From CBDCKN01 sp965219035 (GTDB lineage: Bacteria; Gemmatimonadota; Gemmatimonadetes; Longimicrobiales; Gaopeijiaceae), in NCBI GenBank assembly GCA_965219035.1, contig CBDCMR010000003.1:372001-436000 (forward strand): a DNA stretch of 64,000 nucleotides, given 5' to 3'. Under the pieces are notes generated by a model, which did not search any database, was not told where the DNA came from, and worked only from the letters and a program-made list of their open reading frames with translations. Of this stretch, positions 49,101-59,219 are shown piece by piece. The first letter of the stretch is position 1. Every line of letters begins with the position of its first letter. A program made the translations under genes and the position numbers.

Positions 49101-50773
49101 CCGGAAGCGACGTCGAGCCGGTCATGTCGGGGACGCTCTCCACGGCGGACTTCCGCTTCCGGGAGTACGAGTTCGACCTCCTCGTGGCGGCTTGGGACTA
49201 CGAGAACCGGACCGCCACGGGCGGGATCGAGCTCTGGAATGACTCGGTGCAGGTCCTGACTGTAAGCGGGGAGCTGCCCCTGGATCTGGCCTTCCACGCC
49301 GTGCCGGATCGGATCCCCGACGAGCCCATCGATCTTGTGGTCGCCTCACAGCAGCTGCCGCTCTCTCTGCTCATGGCGCCGTTCGAGAGCTACCAGGAAG
49401 TGGAGGGCACCCTGTCCGGGCGCGTCGAGCTGGGAGGCACGACGGAGAGCCTGGCCCCCAGCGGCCAGCTCACCGTGTCCGAGGCCGGTGCCTTCCTACG
49501 GGGCCTCGGGGTCCGTTATCAGGATCTGAACGGGACGCTGGACTGGTTCCCCGACGGTCGGGTGGAGGTGGACGTCAGCGTCCGGGCTTTGGGCACGGCC
49601 AGCGTGCAGGGGACCGTGACCCTGGCACCGGCTTCCGATCCGGGCTTCGACCTGTCGGTGAATCTCGACGCCTTCCAGGGGATGGACCGCCGGGACGTCA
49701 CCGGCCGCCTGAACGGGGACTTCCGGGTGGAAGGGTCGTATCGGCGCCCCGTGGTCTCCGGCGATCTCCGGGTGGACGAGGGAACGCTGTTCGTGGAGGA
49801 GTTCCAGCGAGCCGCCGAGATCGTGGATCTTTCGGATCCCGCATTCTACGAGGTGGTGGATACCTCGGTAGTGGATCTCCGTCCGCTCCTGGCCGGACAG
49901 AATCCCTTCCTGCGGAACATCCGCATGGAGAACATGAGCCTGACGGTGCAGCGCAACAGCTGGATCCGCAGCGACCGCATGGACGTGGAGCTCGACGGCG
50001 AGCTCCAGGTGCTCTACGACCGCCTCACGCAGGACCTGGCCATGGTGGGCACTCTGGAGGCGGTGCGCGGATCGTACGGGGCCTTCGGGAGACAGTTCCA
50101 GGTGGACGGGGGCACACTGCGGTTCCTCGGGACACCCGGCATCAACCCCGATCTGAACATCCAGGCGAGCAATCGCGTCCGCTCCGCCCAGGGAGATCGC
50201 TTCACCATCACGGCCGCCGTCACGGGCACTCTGGTCTCGCCTCGGATCGGCCTCACCAGCGACCAGACGGGCGTCACCGAGGAGGACCTCCTCAGCTACC
50301 TCTACTTCGGCCGGCCCACCTACGCCCTGACCTCGGGCCAGACTCAGGCTCTAGGGGCTGCCGGTGCCCTGCTGGGCTCGGGTGTGACACTGGGTCTCAG
50401 CACGTTCAGCAACCGCCTCGGATCGGCAGTCGCCCAGGAGCTGGGCGTGGACTACCTGTCCATCACGCAGCAGGACCTCGGAGCTCTGGGTGACGCCAGC
50501 CTTCGAGGAACGCTGGGCACGACCGTCGTGGAGACGGGCTTCTACCTGGCCGACGACTTCTTCGTCACTCTGCTCCTCAGGCCGCTGGCCAACCAGGGCG
50601 CCGGGAGCCAGTTCGCGGGCATCCGCTTCGAGTGGGTGGCCTCCAACGCCTACACCATCGAGTCCTTCTTCGAGGATCGCTTCTTCCGGGGGCGGGTGGT
50701 GGGCTTCAACGAGTTGGGCATCCAGAACGAGAAGGGGCTCGGCCTGTTCATCTTCCGCGAGTGGGCGTACTAG
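46193..50773 (+). CDS. tamB: Translocation and assembly module protein TamB (AsmA-like, repeated beta)
   Basis: 1526 residues, very long beta-rich bridge protein. An N-terminal inner-membrane helix (LAAIVLLAMGAGAFSTFFLL) anchors the bulk, which spans the periplasm. The C-terminal DUF490/TamB domain has TLEAVRGSYGAFGRQFQVDG, NIQASNRVRS and GLSTFSNRLGSAVAQELGVD. Residues about 152-173 contain an in-frame 15-bp repeat (see repeat). It partners the barrel gene immediately upstream. The TAG stop is provided by the CTAG next to the inserted 177-bp element, so the last residues may differ from the original end. Confidence 0.93.
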   Translation: MGRARKSVRLAAIVLLAMGAGAFSTFFLLTRTTVGQALVLEAVLQRVEGAVNGEILVSGIRSTGLHRGAKLVGVQVIAPDGSPLLVVDSLEAEYSVGNILRGDVLLAGVTLWRPTFTITRPRQGERFNVSAFLAGRQARSGEAPSQEPTGDEGATEGGATEGGATEEGATEEGAGAERVAGEAEPEGDRRLVLEDVTIYEGSLDVRYPLSSAPAPESRIVTVPAPDGEGLMRSLGFRGIDAHLARLSIIDPEVEGLQVDVGAFAMEGEVFRDPVQVQEFGGRVEWLDDRITVTAERLRLPGTEASGLATVDLIKGSPPELTLDFVADRLDMADLRWLQPSLPDARGSAGIRVNLGPDRLQVRWSGARFDVAGGKFVGDGVFSRPRAGEASLEDVSVEVSGIPVSFLADYLPWTPPLDGKIHGYLGLSGTLDALAVTGRVALLEPGAGPSGGEIEGVLHLRGPVGATDLHARLTPVDLNLANRFAEGLRLAGAMSLDLRADGRLDEGVRVVLDATYPDPDSEESHISVEGSLTDVEGEVFAFLDGDLEPLSITGLFGEESPLSRLGVVRGTVHAEGPLSAVVLRTDLVTGGGELTLESRFDVRSPLTSYRLLGEARDLDVREVLPALPEGTVFSGSLDLRGEGGDLRTAELSGEVQLTASRFADLDVDTAAVQLRISGGVLTLDTIQSVIGGVAVEGAGRLAMAGSESIEEIHIRFETENLEGLRPLLLGPNVIARDTLSALELTILALEDIDPDTLPTLAQVFVSGRLDGDLTLAGSLEGLDVSGQARLEDGRYGESRVGDAAVSFSANGLFSPEREIEAQIDGDEVRFLDRAFDSISVRLEYQEPRGSVNLFVVQSEEESYKARVAFELENAVRTLHLDELVLRFPDERWNLGGPATISWDPDGLTFRDLRVIRPGVAGMRLRAEGRLPFEGEADLDLSVQGLDVSRIAHVLQMSERLEGVVDVELEVTGSDVEPVMSGTLSTADFRFREYEFDLLVAAWDYENRTATGGIELWNDSVQVLTVSGELPLDLAFHAVPDRIPDEPIDLVVASQQLPLSLLMAPFESYQEVEGTLSGRVELGGTTESLAPSGQLTVSEAGAFLRGLGVRYQDLNGTLDWFPDGRVEVDVSVRALGTASVQGTVTLAPASDPGFDLSVNLDAFQGMDRRDVTGRLNGDFRVEGSYRRPVVSGDLRVDEGTLFVEEFQRAAEIVDLSDPAFYEVVDTSVVDLRPLLAGQNPFLRNIRMENMSLTVQRNSWIRSDRMDVELDGELQVLYDRLTQDLAMVGTLEAVRGSYGAFGRQFQVDGGTLRFLGTPGINPDLNIQASNRVRSAQGDRFTITAAVTGTLVSPRIGLTSDQTGVTEEDLLSYLYFGRPTYALTSGQTQALGAAGALLGSGVTLGLSTFSNRLGSAVAQELGVDYLSITQQDLGALGDASLRGTLGTTVVETGFYLADDFFVTLLLRPLANQGAGSQFAGIRFEWVASNAYTIESFFEDRFFRGRVVGFNELGIQNEKGLGLFIFREWAY
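46648..46712 (+). repeat. In-frame 15-bp tandem repeat inside tamB
   Basis: Four near-identical units of about 15 bases (core GGGGCAACCGAAGGG) encode Gly-Ala-Thr-Glu-Gly/Glu. Because the unit is a multiple of three, copy-number change keeps the frame and only lengthens a linker after the N-terminal domain. Confidence 0.8.
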
Positions 50774-50954
50774 TGTCCCGTTGCCAAAGTATCTCGGCCA
50801 GTCGAGGGCACGGTGCATCCGTGGCTCGGCGTTGGGATTCCTTGCGACCACGTTTCGCGCGGTGCCCGCTTGCGCTACGCCGCGTCGTCCCGCCTTGATC
50901 CCACGGCGCCCCGACCCTCATGGTGGCTCGCGAACTTCGGCAACGGAACACTAG
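50770..50954 (+). mobile_element. Complete 177-bp MITE-like element at a CTAG site
   Basis: CTAG (50770-50773) and CTAG (50951-50954) flank a 177-bp unit. Its left end TGTCCCGTTGCCAAAGT is the near-perfect inverted copy of its right end ACTTCGGCAACGGAACA. The interior encodes nothing. The four-base CTAG duplication fits IS elements that target CTAG and generate 4-bp duplications, so this is probably a non-autonomous derivative. It sits at the tamB stop codon. The 270 bases from 50955 to 51228 that follow contain no recognisable gene and lead to uvrA. Confidence 0.75.
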
Positions 50955-51228
50955 GTGCTGCGCCGTACAGAAAGCTCTCGCCGATCTGCGAGCTTCAACG
51001 TGACGAGACGGCCAAGAGCGTAATACGATCTACCTGGGGTGCCGTGGCCATGCTCGGGAGCGTGGCCCAGCCGGCGCCCCTTTCCCGAACCCATTTCAGG
51101 GCGTAGTGAACCCCCATAGCAATTGCACCCTGCCCAGAGGGACGCAGAAGGGCGCGTGGGACATGTGGAGTTCACGCTTCCGACCCCCCCTTTGAACCGA
51201 AGCCGAGTCTTCGATATCCTAAAAGGCT

Positions 51229-54114
<2,886 letters not shown>

Positions 54115-54339
54115 CGGGTACGCTTGCATTCGAGGCGCTCGGGAAACGGAGGAGTCGCGGCGGGATGGCCGTTCGTGTTAGACTAACAATCTCGCCGCAT
54201 GCGACCCTTTTGACCGCTTTGAGCGTCTAAGAAACAACGTCATCCGATAGACCGTAGGGATAACCGCCCCTCGTCCGAGGGGTCAGCTACAATTTGGCGG
54301 CGGCCGGTGCTCCGGTCGCCCTGAGCCACGGAGTCGATC

Positions 54340-54771
54340 ATGGTGACCCGAGAGGATCTCGAGAGCTTCCTCATTCGCATGGACCTGGAGTACGAAGAGG
54401 TGGATGAGGGCATGTTTCTCGTGCGAGGCGGGAACGGGGCGGTGGTGGTCCACCATTCGGAGCCTGTCCTTCTGCTCCGCCTCAACGTCATGGACCTTCC
54501 TGGCGAAGGGGATCTGACGGACTTGTATCGGGCGCTCCTCGAATGGAACGCTACGGACATGGTTCACGGGGCGTACGGCATCGAGGAAGGGGAGATCATC
54601 CTCAGCGATACCCTCGAGCTGCAGACGCTGGACTACGAGGAGGTACAGGCGTCGGTCGAGAGTCTCCAATACGCCGCCTCGAGCCACCTCGGCAAGATCA
54701 AATCTCTCGCCGGGGTTGATGGTGGCGGTTCAGATGCGTCCGACGACAGCGGTTCGGAAGGAGAGGGCTGA
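54340..54771 (+). CDS. YbjN/CesT-like chaperone-fold protein
   Basis: 143 residues. VTREDLESFLIRMDLEYEEV and later NATDMVHGAYGIEEGEIILS fit the YbjN/type-III-chaperone-like fold, and LDYEEVQASVESLQY matches its last helix. No enzymatic motif. The tail is Asp/Ser/Gly-rich. It lies five bases upstream of pspA, so the two are probably one operon and may act together in envelope stress, which is inference from position. The upstream 225 bases show a short G/C hairpin near 54267-54282 but no T-run. Confidence 0.72.
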   Translation: MVTREDLESFLIRMDLEYEEVDEGMFLVRGGNGAVVVHHSEPVLLLRLNVMDLPGEGDLTDLYRALLEWNATDMVHGAYGIEEGEIILSDTLELQTLDYEEVQASVESLQYAASSHLGKIKSLAGVDGGGSDASDDSGSEGEG

Positions 54772-54776
54772 GGCAA

Positions 54777-55664
54777 ATGAGCATCTTCACCAAGCTTTCG
54801 ACGGTCATCAAGTCGAACATCAACGACCTCATCTCCCGGGCCGAAAACCCGGAGAAGATGCTGAACCAGATCATTCTGGACATGCGGGATCAGCTCGCGA
54901 AGGCCAAGCGCGAAGTCGCGGCGGCCATCGCGGACGAGCGCAAGCTCCGCTCTCAGCTCGACGATGAGGTGAAGCAGGTCCGGCAGTGGGAGCACCGCGC
55001 CATGCTGGCCGTGAAGGAGGGTCGGGACGAGCTGGCCAAGCAGGCCCTCATGAGGCAGGGAGAGCACGCGGAGCGTGCAGCGGCGCTGGAGACCACATGG
55101 CAGGCACAGGCCAGCGAGACCGAGAAGCTCAAGGGATCCCTCCGGCAGCTCAACGACAAGATCGAAGAGGCCAAGCGGAAGCGGAATCTCCTGGTCGCCA
55201 AGCAGCGGCGGGCCCAGGCGCAGAAGCGGATCCACGAGACCATGTCCGGTCTCTCCAACACGTCCGCTTTCGATGCCTTCAACCGGATGGCCGAGAAGAT
55301 CGAGGAGCAGGAGCGCCAGAGCCTGGCCGCCGTCGAGGTGACCGAGGCCCTCGGGCCTGGCACGCTGGAGGAGGAGTTCAAGGTGCTCGAGTCCGGCGGC
55401 GGCACGGGCGACGTCGAGGATCGGCTCCTGGCCCTCAAGCACGAGATGGGCTTGATCGCCGCACCCGAGTCCGAGGCTCCCAAGCAGTTGGAGTCGGGAG
55501 ACGACGACGAGACCCCCGCCGAGGCGGTAGCCACCGACGACGCCAGCAGCGCTGTGCCCGAAGGCGGTGACGGGGTCGACGAGCCGGAATCCGCCGAGAA
55601 GGAGCCGCAGATCCAGGAAGCCCAGCTCATCGAGGAGTTCGACAAGTTGAAGCAGGAGAGCTAG
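54777..55664 (+). CDS. pspA: PspA/IM30 (ESCRT-III-like) membrane-stress protein
   Basis: 295 residues. MSIFTKLSTVIKSNINDLIS, then AENPEKMLNQIILDMRDQLA is the family opening. A long coiled coil extends to about residue 190 with conserved AKREVAAAIADERKLRSQL. It binds and stabilises stressed inner membrane. The final 100 residues are an acidic, Ala/Glu/Asp-rich extension (ETPAEAVATDDASSAVPEGG) ending with a helix EAQLIEEFDKLKQES. This tail is longer than in E. coli PspA. No PspF-type regulator is nearby. Confidence 0.93.
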   Translation: MSIFTKLSTVIKSNINDLISRAENPEKMLNQIILDMRDQLAKAKREVAAAIADERKLRSQLDDEVKQVRQWEHRAMLAVKEGRDELAKQALMRQGEHAERAAALETTWQAQASETEKLKGSLRQLNDKIEEAKRKRNLLVAKQRRAQAQKRIHETMSGLSNTSAFDAFNRMAEKIEEQERQSLAAVEVTEALGPGTLEEEFKVLESGGGTGDVEDRLLALKHEMGLIAAPESEAPKQLESGDDDETPAEAVATDDASSAVPEGGDGVDEPESAEKEPQIQEAQLIEEFDKLKQES

Positions 55665-55695
55665 GAAGGGGCTCCCGCGGCCCGAATCCTTCGGC

Positions 55696-55941
55696 CTATC
55701 TCGTGAACGCGTTGAACGTGTCGATGGTGAAAGTGTCGCGGAGGTGCGGTGTCACCTGGAGCCGGTCGCAGATGAAGTGACCCACGTCGTCCTGCTCGCG
55801 CATGTGGAACTTCACCAGAAGGTCGTACTTTCCCGACACCGAATAGACCTCCGCGGTCTCCTCGATGTTGTCCACGATGTAGTCGGCCACCTCGTAGGAC
55901 TTGCCGAGCTCACACTTGATCATCGCGAAAACCGCGTGCAT
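55696..55941 (-). CDS. Stand-alone Lrp/AsnC ligand-binding (RAM) domain protein
   Basis: 81 residues: MHAVFAMIKCELGKSYEVAD, VSGKYDLLVKFHM and VTPHLRDTFTIDTFNAF match the ligand-binding half of Lrp/AsnC regulators. There is no helix-turn-helix, so it cannot bind DNA itself and probably senses an amino acid by forming higher oligomers. GGGAGG seven bases before ATG 55941 fixes this start, ruling out longer frames. It starts 30 bases after the end of the outer-membrane-protein gene on the same strand. Confidence 0.88.
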   Translation of the reverse strand: MHAVFAMIKCELGKSYEVADYIVDNIEETAEVYSVSGKYDLLVKFHMREQDDVGHFICDRLQVTPHLRDTFTIDTFNAFTR

Positions 55942-55970
55942 GCCCCGACCTCCCGATTCGTGCGCCATAC

Positions 55971-56639
55971 CTAGAATCCGATGGAGACTGACAGCGCGAA
56001 GACCGGATAGAACCTGAACCACTCCGGAATGTCGGCCTCGATGTTCGACACCTCGGCCTGGACGTCAGCCCGGAACCGAGCTCCGACGATCGGGTCGTTG
56101 GCAAGGGGACCCCGGGGCGTCACGGTTACGGTGGGCTTTTCACCGAACCCTAGGCCTACGTCGAGATTGATGCCGACGAGCTTGCCGATTCCGTTTCCGA
56201 AGCCGATACCCGCGTACGGTTGTAAGCTCTTGAGTGAGAACGTCCCTACGACTTCGTCGGTCGCGGAGCCGGTGTATGTCATGCCTCCAAACTGGACGGA
56301 GCGGCCCTCGAACGTGCCCGTCACCCGCACGCCACCATCGTCGGAGATGATCAGACCGCCCGCACTCAGGTGGAAGCCGCTCAAGGGATAGAAGTCTACC
56401 GTGGCGAGGATGAACGTCGGGACGTCGAGGGCAAAGTCGATGTCATCCACGTTGATGGAGGGGTCTCCCGGAATCAACCCGAACATGCCTCGGAGATTGA
56501 GCTTGGGAGCGACGCCGATGATAACACCGCCTCCAACGCCAATGGTGCCGGCGTGGCCCGAGATGGCGAAGCCCTGCGCCTGAGTGGGTGCCGGGGCGAG
56601 AATGAGGAATGCGACGGCGGCGGCACAGAGCTTTCTCAT
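55971..56639 (-). CDS. Hypothetical outer-membrane beta-barrel protein
   Basis: 222 residues with signal peptide (LCAAAVAFLILAPAPTQAQG) and alternating hydrophobic strands, for example GGGVIIGVAPKLNLRGMFGL and LQPYAGIGFGNG. It ends SVSIGF with C-terminal Phe, which fits barrel assembly by Bam. No specific family recognised. ATG 56639. Divergent from the aminotransferase gene across about 200 bases that are AT-richer than average and probably hold both promoters. Confidence 0.78.
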   Translation of the reverse strand: MRKLCAAAVAFLILAPAPTQAQGFAISGHAGTIGVGGGVIIGVAPKLNLRGMFGLIPGDPSINVDDIDFALDVPTFILATVDFYPLSGFHLSAGGLIISDDGGVRVTGTFEGRSVQFGGMTYTGSATDEVVGTFSLKSLQPYAGIGFGNGIGKLVGINLDVGLGFGEKPTVTVTPRGPLANDPIVGARFRADVQAEVSNIEADIPEWFRFYPVFALSVSIGF

Positions 56640-56837
56640 GGGATATGGGCTCCTTCTGTCGTTCTCGAGTGAGTGTCAGGAATCTGGGTCGGGCCCCGCG
56701 CCGGAGCGGGTTGCTCTTTAAATCAAGCACCGTGCGAGTTGCTGTGCAATCTTTTAGGTCGGTGAGGGGCTGGCGGAGTCGAGCGACGAAGCCATCTTTT
56801 CCAACATCGTTGGTCGCACCCAACTCTCAGGATCGAC

Positions 56838-57698
56838 ATGAGCACGGTATACTTGAACGGCGAGTACCTGCCCAAGGAGCGGGCCACGGTTTCGGTCGAT
56901 GACCGGGGCTTCCTCCTCTCGGACGGCCTCTATGAGGTGACGCCGGCATACAAGGGCTGCCTCTTCCGCCTGGAGCAGCACATGGGGCGTCTCAGGCACG
57001 GCCTGCACGCGTTGCGGATCGGCTACGACACTGCGGGGCTCTCAGAGACGCATCGGCGCCTCCTGACCGTGAACGGTCTCGAGGATGAGGACGTCTCCAT
57101 CGTCTATCTCCAGATCACACGGGGAGTGGCTCCCCGAACCCATCACTTTCCCCCCGAGGGCACCCTGCCCACGGTTTACGCCTTTGCGAAGGCTTTCCAT
57201 CGGCCCGACCCGGAGCGCTGGGAGCAGGGATATTCGGCCATTTCGGCGCCGGATCGCCGGTGGGCCAGGGTCGACCTCAAGACCATCGGGCTCCTTCCAA
57301 ACGTGCTGGCGCAGCAGGCCGCCGTGGATGCGGGGGTGGCGGATGCACTCCTGGTCAAGGACGGTGTGGCTCTCGAGGGGTCCCAGAACAACGTCTTCGG
57401 CGTGTTCGACGGGGTGGTCACCACTCATCCAGCCACCCATGAGATCCTCCACGGAGTTGGGAGAGGGTTCGTCATGGAGCTGGCGCGGGGGATGGGCATG
57501 ACCGTGGTCGAGCGAGCGATTCCGGTGGAGGAGATGCGGGGCGCGGACGAGATCTTCTTCACGGGGACGACCACCGAGGTACGACCCACGGTCGAGCTCG
57601 ACGGCCGGCCGGTGGGAGACGGGACGGTGGGGCCGGTGGCCAAGGCGCTTTACGAGGCGTTCAAGGTGGGGGTGGTGGAGGAAGTAGCGGTCGGGTAG
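56838..57698 (+). CDS. dat: Class IV PLP aminotransferase, D-alanine/D-amino-acid type
   Basis: 286 residues. Motifs of D-amino-acid aminotransferase: VYLNGEYLPKERATVSVDDR, YLQITRGVAPRTHHFP, the PLP lysine in RVDLKTIGLLPNVLAQQA and EGSQNNVFGVF, TGTTTEVRP. It transfers amino groups between D-amino acids and 2-oxo acids, which supplies D-Glu/D-Ala. ATG 56838 is the start. This fits the peptidoglycan theme of the neighbouring genes. Confidence 0.9.
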   Translation: MSTVYLNGEYLPKERATVSVDDRGFLLSDGLYEVTPAYKGCLFRLEQHMGRLRHGLHALRIGYDTAGLSETHRRLLTVNGLEDEDVSIVYLQITRGVAPRTHHFPPEGTLPTVYAFAKAFHRPDPERWEQGYSAISAPDRRWARVDLKTIGLLPNVLAQQAAVDAGVADALLVKDGVALEGSQNNVFGVFDGVVTTHPATHEILHGVGRGFVMELARGMGMTVVERAIPVEEMRGADEIFFTGTTTEVRPTVELDGRPVGDGTVGPVAKALYEAFKVGVVEEVAVG

Positions 57699-57853
57699 GC
57701 GGGTCGGGGCCCGTCACGGATTCCCCTCCTCACTCCTGCTGGAGCGCCCCTACTGTCGTAGGCTCCAGGGCGCACTACCGTGAACCCCTGGTGGTGTCCC
57801 CCGCGCGACTTTTCGAGGGGTCTCGCAGGAGCGAGGAGGACAACGCCAGGGGG

Positions 57854-59152
57854 CTACGGATAGATCAGATACGGCTCTCGCACCCGGATGAACTTGGCCA
57901 GCGCCTCATCCCACCCCTGCCGGATCTCGTCCGACCCGGCGCCCGCCTCGATGGCCTCACGAAGCCGATCGGTCCCAGCCAGACCATCGAAGTGGGACGC
58001 GAGCCATCGCCAATCGTCCCCGGACATCCTACGGGCTTCCACGAGGAGGGCCACAGCTGCCTCCGTAGGATCGTACGCGGGCGAGGTGGCGATCAGGCGC
58101 ACGCCCGAGACCTCGACTCCGTCGAACTTGCCGTCGCCGGGCGACCGGGACGTGAACCGGGTGGCCTCGAACCGGACGCCGGTCAAGCCGTACCCGTTCA
58201 TGGTTCGGGCCAGCGCCTCTCCGTCCAGCCAGGGCGCGCCGACATGCTGGAAGGCGATGTCCGTACCGCGGCCTACCGAGAGGTTGGTCCCCTCGAAGAG
58301 GCAGGTGCCGGGGTAGTGGGTGGCGCTCTCGATGCTGGGCATGTTCGGGGACGGCTGGACCCACGGCAGGCCGGTTTCCGCGAAGGACATGTCACGTCGC
58401 CACCCCTCCGCCGGCGCCACGTGCAGCTCGACTTCGATGCCGCCCTCGCCACTGGAGTAGCGGGCCAGCTCGCCGGGAGTCATGCCGTGGCGCATGGGCA
58501 CCGGATGCCGCCCCACGAACGTCGCGAAGGCGGGATCGAGGACGTTGCCCTGGGTCGCTCCACCGATCGGGTTGGGACGGTCCAGGACCACCACCGGAAT
58601 CCCCTTCTCGGCGGCCGCCTCCATCGCCAGGGTCATCGTGGAGACATAGGTCCAGTACCGGGCGCCGATGTCCTGGTAGTCCGCCAAGATGACGTCGATC
58701 CCTTCCAGCATCTCCGGGGTCGGCTTCCGAACCGTCCGGTAGAGCGAGTAGATCGGCAGCCCTGTCTTGGAATCGACTTCGTCGTTCACCAGCTCGCCGG
58801 CTTCGGCCGTGCCCCGGATACCGTGCTCCGGCGAGAAAAGCGCCACGAGCTCCACGTCCGGATGATCGTAGAGCCGGTCGATGGAGGAGCGTCCCGAGGA
58901 GTCCACACCCGTCTGGTTGGTGATGAGTCCGACCCGCTTTCCGGCTACGAGGTGAAGGGAATCATCAAGCAGCACCTCGATGCCCGGGCGCACTGGACCG
59001 AACTCGCCATCGGTACTTCGGTATAAGGAATCGGCGGCCCGGGCGCCCGTGCGGGTTCCCTCGAGGCTACCGGCGTCGGCATCCGAGCTGCAGGCTATGC
59101 ATGTCAGGAGCCCGAGTATGAGCCAGGATTGTGGCACTCTCGCCAACTCCAT
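57854..59152 (-). CDS. namZ: NamZ-type exo-beta-N-acetylmuramidase (DUF1343) lipoprotein
   Basis: 432 residues. Signal-like N terminus MELARVPQSWLILGLLTCIA then CSSD gives probable lipid attachment, though the lipobox is not ideal. The DUF1343 core has GKRVGLITNQTGVDSSGRSS, VALFSPEHGIRGTAEAGE, YQDIGARYWTYVSTMTLAME and VVLDRPNPIGG. In Bacillus NamZ removes terminal MurNAc from wall fragments, working with NagZ. ATG 59152 has GGAGAGC upstream. It is divergent from nagZ across 67 bases, consistent with a shared promoter region. Confidence 0.9.
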   Translation of the reverse strand: MELARVPQSWLILGLLTCIACSSDADAGSLEGTRTGARAADSLYRSTDGEFGPVRPGIEVLLDDSLHLVAGKRVGLITNQTGVDSSGRSSIDRLYDHPDVELVALFSPEHGIRGTAEAGELVNDEVDSKTGLPIYSLYRTVRKPTPEMLEGIDVILADYQDIGARYWTYVSTMTLAMEAAAEKGIPVVVLDRPNPIGGATQGNVLDPAFATFVGRHPVPMRHGMTPGELARYSSGEGGIEVELHVAPAEGWRRDMSFAETGLPWVQPSPNMPSIESATHYPGTCLFEGTNLSVGRGTDIAFQHVGAPWLDGEALARTMNGYGLTGVRFEATRFTSRSPGDGKFDGVEVSGVRLIATSPAYDPTEAAVALLVEARRMSGDDWRWLASHFDGLAGTDRLREAIEAGAGSDEIRQGWDEALAKFIRVREPYLIYP

Positions 59153-59219
59153 AGCTTGCTCTCCGATCTGCACTTCGGCTGCTCTTTCTGCCCAACATCG
59201 AGGTTGCTGAGCTCGCTTG

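Noticed and set aside
54260..54285. Hairpin CCCCTCG-TC-CGAGGGG as a terminator of uvrA
   Set aside because: No T-run follows on either strand and it is closer to the next gene; it may be a leader structure at most.
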